The notes beneath the pieces were generated by a model. It was not told where the DNA came from, did no database searches, and saw only the letters and a program-made list of their open reading frames with translations. 64,000 nt of DNA from Bartonella sp. M0283 (GTDB taxonomy: Bacteria; Pseudomonadota; Alphaproteobacteria; Rhizobiales; Rhizobiaceae), in the NCBI RefSeq assembly GCF_016100455.1, contig NZ_JACFSK010000001.1, positions 372,001 through 436,000 of the forward strand. The letters run 5' to 3'. Position 1 is the stretch's first letter; each line of letters opens with the position of its first letter. The position numbers were made by a program, and so were the translations under genes. Of this stretch, positions 57,821 through 64,000 are shown in pieces.

Positions 57821-60800
57821 TTATTCGGTATATTCTTGTAAGGAACGCACTTGAATTGTGTCATTCTGCAAGGCTTCTATCGCATCGACAACGGATATCG
57901 CTCCCGACATGGTTGTGTAATAGGGAACCTTTTGCATCAAAGCCGCGCGACGCAGCGATTTTGAATCAGAAATTGCACTTGCTGTATCGGTTGTATTGAA
58001 AACAATTTGAACCTGACGGTTGCGAATAGCATCTTCAATATGCGGGCGGCCTTCGAGAACCTTGTTGATCTTCTTGGCCTTCACGCCATGCTGTTCAAGG
58101 AATTTTTGCGTTCCTGTCGTTGCAAGGATTGAAAAACCGAGTTTTGCCATGCGCTTGACGGCGCCGAGCACACGGTTTTTGTCATCATCCTTGACCGACA
58201 CAAAAAGTGTTCCTTCCCGTGGCAGATCATTTCCCGCACCAAGTTGCGCTTTGGCATAGGCAAGAGCAAAGCTGTAGTCGAGCCCCATGACCTCGCCGGT
58301 CGAGCGCATTTCCGGCCCTAGCAAAGTATCGACACCCTGGAAGCGGGCAAACGGGAAGACAGCTTCTTTCACAGCGATATGCGGTTTTTTCTGAACTTTG
58401 GGGTAACCGCCATAACGATTGACAGCGTTTTCAAGTTTATCACCCGTCATAATGCGAGCGGCAATCTTGGCGATCGGCCGTCCGATTGTTTTGGCAACAA
58501 ATGGAACTGTGCGGGAAGCGCGCGGGTTTACCTCGAGAATATAGATAACGCCTTCCTTCACGGCATATTGCACATTCATCAAACCGCCAACATGAAGCGC
58601 TTTGGCAAGCTCAATCGTCTGGCGTTTCAGTTCTGCAACAATTTCGGGTGACAATGTGTGAACGGGGAGCGAACAGGCCGAGTCGCCCGAGTGGATACCG
58701 GCTTCCTCAATATGTTCCATAATACCGGCTACGAATGTATCTTCGCCATCGCACAGGCAGTCAACATCAACCTCGATTGCATTGGTGAGGTAGGTATCGA
58801 AAAGAAGAGGATTCTTGCCGAGAAGTGTATTGATCTGGCCGGTTTTGTCGTTCGGGTAATGGGCTTTGATTTCTTCGGGAACCAGTTCGGGAACAGTGTC
58901 CAGAAGGTAGGATTGCAAGTTGCGTTCGTCATGGATGATTTGCATGGCGCGGCCGCCAAGCACATAAGACGGGCGCACAACCAGCGGAAAGCCGAGATCA
59001 TTGGCAACAAGGCGCGCCTGTTCGACCGAATAGGCAATGCCGTTTTTAGGCTGCGTCAAATCAAGCTTGATGAGCAATTTCTGGAAGCGGTCGCGGTCTT
59101 CTGCCAAATCAATGGCGTCTGGCGAGGTACCAAGTATCGGAATGCCCGACTTTTCAAGAGAGGCGGCAAGCTTCAAAGGTGTTTGCCCGCCAAATTGGAC
59201 GATAACACCGACAAGTTCGCCTTTTTCTTTTTCCGCTTCAAGAATTGAAAGCACATCTTCGGCAGTCAATGGCTCGAAATAAAGCCGGTCGGAGGTATCA
59301 TAATCTGTCGAGACGGTTTCCGGATTGCAATTGACCATAATGGCTTCATAGCCGGCATCATGGAGTGCAAAAGCCGCATGACAGCAACAATAATCGAATT
59401 CGATACCCTGTCCGATACGATTTGGTCCGCCACCAAGGATAACAACCTTTTTACGGTCGGATACATTGGCTTCCGAACGCATCTTGCCGGCGAAAGGAAC
59501 TTCGTAAGTCGAATACATATAGGCTGTGGGCGAGGCAAATTCGGCAGCGCATGTATCAACGCGCTTATAAACCGGCTTTACATTAAGTTCATGACGCGCT
59601 TTTGTAACCTCTTCGGTTTCAAGACCGGTAAGGCTGCCAAGCCGCGCGTCGGAAAAGCCCATGGATTTGAGCATACGGAAATTCTCCGCATCTTTCGGTA
59701 GGCCTTGCTCGCGCACACGTTGTTCCATATCGACAATCGAGGCAATCTGCTCAAGAAACCAAGGGTCGATTTTGCTGATCTGGTGGATTTCGTTTAATGG
59801 CATCCCCATGCGCATGGCCTGCGCAACATAACGCAAACGATCAGGCGTTGGTGTGCCGATAGCGGCACGGATAGCATTTTTCTCGTCGCCTTCGGCGTGT
59901 TCGGGAATGGTAATGTCGTCAAGGCCGGTCAAGCCGGTTTCAAGCCCGCGCAAGGCTTTTTGCAAAGATTCCTGAAAAGTGCGGCCGATTGCCATAACTT
60001 CGCCGACCGATTTCATTGCTGTGGTCAAAGTATGCGAGGCACCCGGAAATTTTTCAAAGGCAAAACGCGGAATTTTGGTAACGATATAGTCGATTGATGG
60101 TTCAAACGAAGCCGGTGTTGCTCCGCCGGTAATGTCGTTTTCCAATTCGTCCAATGTGTAGCCGACTGCAAGTTTTGCTGCAACTTTGGCAATCGGAAAA
60201 CCCGTTGCTTTCGAGGCAAGGGCGGAAGAACGCGAAACACGCGGATTCATTTCGATGACAATCAAACGGCCATTTTCCGGATTGACGGCAAATTGCACGT
60301 TGGAACCGCCGGTTTCGACGCCGATTTCACGCAAAACCGCAATCGAGGCATTGCGCATCATCTGGTATTCTTTGTCGGTCAAAGTCAAAGCCGGTGCGAC
60401 TGTAATAGAGTCACCGGTGTGAACGCCCATAGGGTCAAGATTTTCAATCGAACAGACGATGATGCAGTTGTCTTTCTTATCGCGGACAACTTCCATCTCG
60501 AATTCTTTCCAGCCCAGAACACTTTCTTCAATGAGAACTTCCGTAGTTGGCGAAGCTTCAAGCCCGCGTTCGATGATTTCGTAAAATTCCGAACGGTTAT
60601 AGGCAATGCCGCCACCGGTTCCACCGAGCGTAAAAGACGGGCGGATAATTGCCGGAAGTCCGACAACATCAAGAGCTTGACTGGCTTTACCGGTTGCATG
60701 GGAAATATAACGCTGTTTTCTGTCGCCTTCGCCCAAATGCCAGTCATGTTCGAGTTTTTCAAGCGCTTTATCAAGCTCGTCACCTTCAAGTTCGGCCTTG

Positions 60801-61306
60801 AGCTTGTCGCACATTGCGTCGTGGCGTTTGCGATCTTCTTCCTTGATTTCGGTTGCATTGGCAAGCATGGATTTCGGTGTTTCAAGCCCGATTTTTGCCA
60901 TGGCTTCACGGAACAATGCACGGTCTTCGGCTTTGTCGATCGCCTTGGCATCTGCCCCGATCATCTCGACATGATAGCGTTCAAGAACGCCCATGCGTTT
61001 TAACGACAAAGCCGTATTCAGGGCAGTTTGTCCGCCCATGGTGGGAAGCAGCGCATCCGGCTTTTCGCGCGCTATAATTTTGGCAACAACTTCCGGCGTT
61101 ATCGGCTCGATATAGGTTGCATCGGCAAGATCAGGGTCTGTCATGATTGTTGCCGGATTGGAATTGACCAGAATGATCCGGTAGCCTTCTTCCTTCAAGG
61201 CTTTACAAGCTTGCGTTCCGGAATAGTCGAATTCGCAGGCTTGACCGATGACAATAGGTCCCGCACCGATGATGAGAATGGATTTTATATCTGTGCGTTT
61301 TGGCAT
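57821..61306 (-). CDS. carB: Carbamoyl-phosphate synthase, large subunit
   Basis: Makes carbamoyl phosphate from bicarbonate, ATP and ammonia delivered by CarA, for pyrimidine and arginine synthesis. 1161 aa, longer than the E. coli protein (1073 aa) owing mainly to an insert around residues 150-205 (Lys/Glu/Asp-rich) that is common in Hyphomicrobiales. Two ATP-grasp halves are clear: [17 protein letters not shown] and [39 protein letters not shown] and [21 protein letters not shown] start each half; the allosteric domain ends the protein. Single gene with its own terminator. Confidence 0.98.
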   Translation of the reverse strand: MPKRTDIKSILIIGAGPIVIGQACEFDYSGTQACKALKEEGYRIILVNSNPATIMTDPDLADATYIEPITPEVVAKIIAREKPDALLPTMGGQTALNTALSLKRMGVLERYHVEMIGADAKAIDKAEDRALFREAMAKIGLETPKSMLANATEIKEEDRKRHDAMCDKLKAELEGDELDKALEKLEHDWHLGEGDRKQRYISHATGKASQALDVVGLPAIIRPSFTLGGTGGGIAYNRSEFYEIIERGLEASPTTEVLIEESVLGWKEFEMEVVRDKKDNCIIVCSIENLDPMGVHTGDSITVAPALTLTDKEYQMMRNASIAVLREIGVETGGSNVQFAVNPENGRLIVIEMNPRVSRSSALASKATGFPIAKVAAKLAVGYTLDELENDITGGATPASFEPSIDYIVTKIPRFAFEKFPGASHTLTTAMKSVGEVMAIGRTFQESLQKALRGLETGLTGLDDITIPEHAEGDEKNAIRAAIGTPTPDRLRYVAQAMRMGMPLNEIHQISKIDPWFLEQIASIVDMEQRVREQGLPKDAENFRMLKSMGFSDARLGSLTGLETEEVTKARHELNVKPVYKRVDTCAAEFASPTAYMYSTYEVPFAGKMRSEANVSDRKKVVILGGGPNRIGQGIEFDYCCCHAAFALHDAGYEAIMVNCNPETVSTDYDTSDRLYFEPLTAEDVLSILEAEKEKGELVGVIVQFGGQTPLKLAASLEKSGIPILGTSPDAIDLAEDRDRFQKLLIKLDLTQPKNGIAYSVEQARLVANDLGFPLVVRPSYVLGGRAMQIIHDERNLQSYLLDTVPELVPEEIKAHYPNDKTGQINTLLGKNPLLFDTYLTNAIEVDVDCLCDGEDTFVAGIMEHIEEAGIHSGDSACSLPVHTLSPEIVAELKRQTIELAKALHVGGLMNVQYAVKEGVIYILEVNPRASRTVPFVAKTIGRPIAKIAARIMTGDKLENAVNRYGGYPKVQKKPHIAVKEAVFPFARFQGVDTLLGPEMRSTGEVMGLDYSFALAYAKAQLGAGNDLPREGTLFVSVKDDDKNRVLGAVKRMAKLGFSILATTGTQKFLEQHGVKAKKINKVLEGRPHIEDAIRNRQVQIVFNTTDTASAISDSKSLRRAALMQKVPYYTTMSGAISVVDAIEALQNDTIQVRSLQEYTE

Positions 61307-61525
61307 GGCAGCATCCTATCGCAAACACCCGCACAGGGAAAACTGGCAGGTTCAACATTTCTTTTTTTAAGGCTAAGCCTGCCTTATAGGTAAAGTCAGC
61401 GTGAAAGTAACCCCCTAAATTTTGCTTTTCCTAATTTTTTTTGCTTTACTATGGATGAGAGCCTTCTCTTCTTGGAGGAAGAAGCTATATGCTCTCGAAT
61501 AAAATAAGCACTGGGAGAGAGGCTT
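61307..61525. other. Divergent promoter region carB / ypfJ-type gene
   Basis: 219 bases, no gene. Presumed promoters for both divergent genes. Confidence 0.35.
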
Positions 61526-62425
61526 ATGCGGTGGGAAGGTGGCAGACAAAGCGACAATATTGAAGATCGTCGCGGTGAAGAAAATAACGGTGCAAGTCCG
61601 GTTTTTCGAACAGGTTTAAGCGGCGTCGGTTTTGCCTTGTTGTCGCGTGGCGGTTTCACGGGAATTCTCATTCTTGTTGTTATTTTTCTAGGGCTCAGCT
61701 TCTTCGGCTATAGTCCGACACGTTTTCTATTCGGCGATGGAGCGCTGGTGAATGAACATAGAGCGCCATTTGGCGCAGCAAAAGCGCCGCTTCAAACCAA
61801 TGACCGGCGTAGCCTTTTTATTGCAACGGTTCTTGCCGAAACAGAAGATACGTGGGGCGAGATTTTCTTCCACCACAATGCCAAATATAAGCCACCGATC
61901 CTTGTGCGTTTTACCGGCGCTATCGATTCGCCATGCGGGCTTGCAACCGCGGCCGCCGGCCCTTTCTATTGTCCTGCCGATCAAAAGCTTTATCTTGATG
62001 ACGAATTTTTCGACAAATTGGCAACCCATTTTAAAGCACCGGGAGAATTTGCCCAAGCCTATGTCATTGCCCATGAAGTCGGCCATCATGTGCAAAATTT
62101 GACCGGTGTTCTCGACCGGATGAATAAGAGAAGGGTAAGCGCCGATACGTCGACTGCCAATGCACTTTCGGTAAAAATCGAATTGCAGGCCGATTGTTAT
62201 GCCGGTGTGTGGGCGCATTCAACCGAGGATGACGGACTATTGGAAGAAGGTGATATCGGCTATGCATTGAATGCAGCGGCAAAAATCGGTGATGATACAT
62301 TACAAAAACGGACGCACGGATATGTTGTGCCTGATAGTTTCACTCATGGAACTTCTGCACAACGCGTCAATGCTTTCAAAACCGGTTACCAATTGGGAAA
62401 AATGGAATCATGTGACGGATTTTAA
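61526..62425 (+). CDS. Neutral zinc metallopeptidase, YpfJ family
   Basis: A 299-aa membrane-anchored protein of the YpfJ (KPN_02809) family. One membrane segment (about residues 46-66) follows a charged cytoplasmic N-terminus (MRWEGGRQSDNIEDRRG); the periplasmic part holds the zinc motif H183-E184-V-G-H187 in VIAHEVGHHVQNLTGV and the downstream family segment LQADCYAGVWAH. Substrate unknown. Start is the ATG within the conserved MRWxGxRxSxNIEDRRG family N-terminus. Confidence 0.93.
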   Translation: MRWEGGRQSDNIEDRRGEENNGASPVFRTGLSGVGFALLSRGGFTGILILVVIFLGLSFFGYSPTRFLFGDGALVNEHRAPFGAAKAPLQTNDRRSLFIATVLAETEDTWGEIFFHHNAKYKPPILVRFTGAIDSPCGLATAAAGPFYCPADQKLYLDDEFFDKLATHFKAPGEFAQAYVIAHEVGHHVQNLTGVLDRMNKRRVSADTSTANALSVKIELQADCYAGVWAHSTEDDGLLEEGDIGYALNAAAKIGDDTLQKRTHGYVVPDSFTHGTSAQRVNAFKTGYQLGKMESCDGF

Positions 62426-62840
62426 AAAATCCACGTTTGAGAGATTTCGTGAAGTTGAAAGACTTTCTATCCAGTATTTTTGCGCTGTCTCCTAGACGTG
62501 GTCGTCATCATCCGGTTTTCGCATGCGCGTTCAAGGGTATCTCGTGTCTTTCATAAAATGATCGGTACAAATCACGGGGTGGTAAAAAATAGCAAGCAAC
62601 CATCTTCATCCGAAGGCGGGCTTTAAAACATTTTGGTGTGCACGCCGGTTTTGCTTGTTGGCAAACATGACCGTTTAACAAGACCAAAAATATTCAGGCA
62701 AATTTTGCCGGTTCAAGCATTTCAAAAGTCTTGATCGCTCCCAAAATAGTATAGAGAGTTCGGTAAGCCGCGTTTTTTCCCTTTTCTATTTTTCACAATA
62801 GTCCTATTAGCAATTTCTTGTACAAGCATGGAAATTCGTC
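62426..62840. other. Spacer upstream of the MFS gene
   Basis: 415 bases with no gene seen. No strong terminator or promoter assigned. Confidence 0.35.
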
Positions 62841-64000
62841 ATGTCGCAAAGTCTCGATGCAAAATTTGTTCACAAGGGACTTGTTCTGGTCTTCATCACG
62901 CTGTTACTGGATATTATCGGCATTGCGATTATTGTGCCGGTTATGCCGGAATATCTAAGCCAATTGACCGGCGACAGTATCAGCAGGGCTTCGGTTGATG
63001 GCGGCATTCTGCTCATGGTCTATTCAACCATGCAGTTTCTTTTTGCCCCCTTTATCGGCAATCTTTCCGACCGTTTCGGGCGCCGGCCGATTTTATTGTT
63101 ATCCATTATCACTTTTGCGATTGATAATTTTATCTGCGCCATTGCGTGGAGCTATTCCATGCTCTTTATCGGCAGAATTCTTGCCGGTGTCAGCGGCGCC
63201 AGTTTTTCCACCTGTTCGGCTTATCTTGCCGATATTTCCGACGATGACACCAGAACACGCAATTTCGGGCTCATCGGCATTGCCTTTGGTGTCGGTTTCT
63301 TTTTAGGGCCGCTGATTGGCGGCGTTTTAGGCGAAATCGGCCCCCGTATGCCGTTTTATTTTTCAGCCGGACTTTCGCTCGTCAATTTTGTTTTTGCCAT
63401 GTATATGCTGCCGGAAACTCTACCAATGTCATTGCGCCGCCCCTTCGAGATCAGACGGGCAAATCCGGTTGGCGCTCTGCTGGAATTGCGCCATTATCCC
63501 ACTGTGCTTTGGGTGGCACTTGCCTTCTTCCTCTATTGGCTTGCCGAGGCGGTTTGGCCTTCAACTTTGGCTTTTATGGCCAAAGAACGTTATGGCTGGA
63601 GTGAATTTTCTATCGGTTTTGCTTATGGCGTTTTCGGCATCGGCCAGTGCATCATAATGGGATTGCTCTTGCCTTATATGACAAGGCATTTAAGCAATTG
63701 GAAAATCTCGATGATCGGGCTTATTTTCGCGCTCGTTGGCATGGTCGGCTACACCTTCGCCTTTGAAGGTTATATGCTTTATGTCGTTTACCTTTTTACT
63801 ATGCCGGAATATATCGCCCATGTGCCAATGCGCTCTATTGCTTCCTCCCAAGTTCCAGCCAACGCGCAAGGTGCTCTCCAAGGCGCTTTGACATCGATAA
63901 CCTCCATCACGTCGATGATCGGGCCGGTATTCTATACGTCGATTTTCAGCTATTTCACCAGTGACAGTGCGCCGTTCAAATTTGCCGGTGCCCCTTGTGC
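62841..64000 (+). CDS. MFS transporter, TCR/Tet-type (3' end cut off by window)
   Basis: Major facilitator with about 386 residues visible and the frame still open at the window edge; full-length relatives are near 400-420 aa. Twelve-helix pattern. The antiporter motif A is visible as GNLSDRFGRRPILL, motif B/C-type segments as GRILAGVSGASFSTCSAYLAD and GFFLGPLIGGVLGE. It belongs to the TetA(P/B)-like drug:H+ antiporter branch, exporting small molecules; resistance to tetracycline cannot be concluded. The ATG at 62841 fits the family N-terminus. Confidence 0.92.
   Translation, partial: MSQSLDAKFVHKGLVLVFITLLLDIIGIAIIVPVMPEYLSQLTGDSISRASVDGGILLMVYSTMQFLFAPFIGNLSDRFGRRPILLLSIITFAIDNFICAIAWSYSMLFIGRILAGVSGASFSTCSAYLADISDDDTRTRNFGLIGIAFGVGFFLGPLIGGVLGEIGPRMPFYFSAGLSLVNFVFAMYMLPETLPMSLRRPFEIRRANPVGALLELRHYPTVLWVALAFFLYWLAEAVWPSTLAFMAKERYGWSEFSIGFAYGVFGIGQCIIMGLLLPYMTRHLSNWKISMIGLIFALVGMVGYTFAFEGYMLYVVYLFTMPEYIAHVPMRSIASSQVPANAQGALQGALTSITSITSMIGPVFYTSIFSYFTSDSAPFKFAGAPC

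Noticed and set aside
58658..59248. 196-codon + frame inside carB
   Set aside because: Antisense shadow of carB; no start site or family.

Overview
The window reads as chromosomal DNA of an alphaproteobacterium of the order Hyphomicrobiales (Rhizobiales), most likely Bartonella or a close relative. Reasons: moderate-to-low GC with AT-rich spacers, a petABC operon with a single-piece cytochrome b, a BA14K-family protein, UvrB with a long N-terminal extension, a large CarB, an lrp / trxB / LsrB(VtlR)-type LysR neighbourhood next to an AbcR-like small RNA, and an ftrABCD iron system preceded by a TGA-N9-TCA element of the RirA type. The gene content would fit the honey-bee Bartonella group, but that is inference. 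No tRNA, rRNA, transposase, integrase, phage gene or CRISPR array was seen.

Layout. 1-7.5 kb: hemF (cut by the window edge), trmL, an ABC exporter, then petA-petB-petC-apt. 8-20 kb: housekeeping genes (PRC-barrel protein, ychF, L,D-transpeptidase, pth, rplY, HerA/DUF87-like ATPase, prs, pgeF, MidA-like methyltransferase, lgt). 20-25.8 kb: BMFP/UbiK-like, YbjN and CsaA proteins, a DUF3008 protein, an OmpR/PetR-type two-component pair and a metallo-beta-lactamase-fold hydrolase. 26.2-29.2 kb: a BA14K gene with two degenerate tandem copies, a cold-shock gene with a long leader, and a degenerate repeat spacer. 29.2-38.2 kb: uvrB, a proline-rich SH3 protein, greA with a terminator-like leader, an LPS-core glycosyltransferase, and a small AT-rich insert (RDD-family and Sel1-repeat genes) bracketed by two diverged copies of the 3' end of that glycosyltransferase gene. 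38.2-45 kb: lrp, trkH, trxB, the LsrB/VtlR-type regulator, an AbcR-like sRNA with a matching operator, and aatA. 45.3-50 kb: a cobalamin-riboswitch-controlled btuFCD importer with a pseudoazurin gene attached, then a second cold-shock gene. 50.4-56.6 kb: an SbmA/BacA-YddA-type transporter whose nucleotide-binding domain has lost its catalytic motifs, then ftrABCD. 57-64 kb: a repeat-rich spacer, carB, a YpfJ-type zinc metallopeptidase and a truncated MFS efflux gene.

How genes work together. petABC encodes the cytochrome bc1 complex. ftrABCD (P19 protein, cupredoxin, FTR1 permease, polyferredoxin) imports ferrous iron and is probably under RirA. btuFCD imports corrinoids under riboswitch control. 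The LysR gene and the sRNA downstream look like a local regulator-sRNA module, because a 23-bp perfect dyad lies centred near -65 of the predicted sRNA start. The strongest leads are the dead-ATPase transporter, the LysR-AbcR module, the repeat-flanked RDD/Sel1 insert, the greA leader hairpin and the decaying BA14K array.
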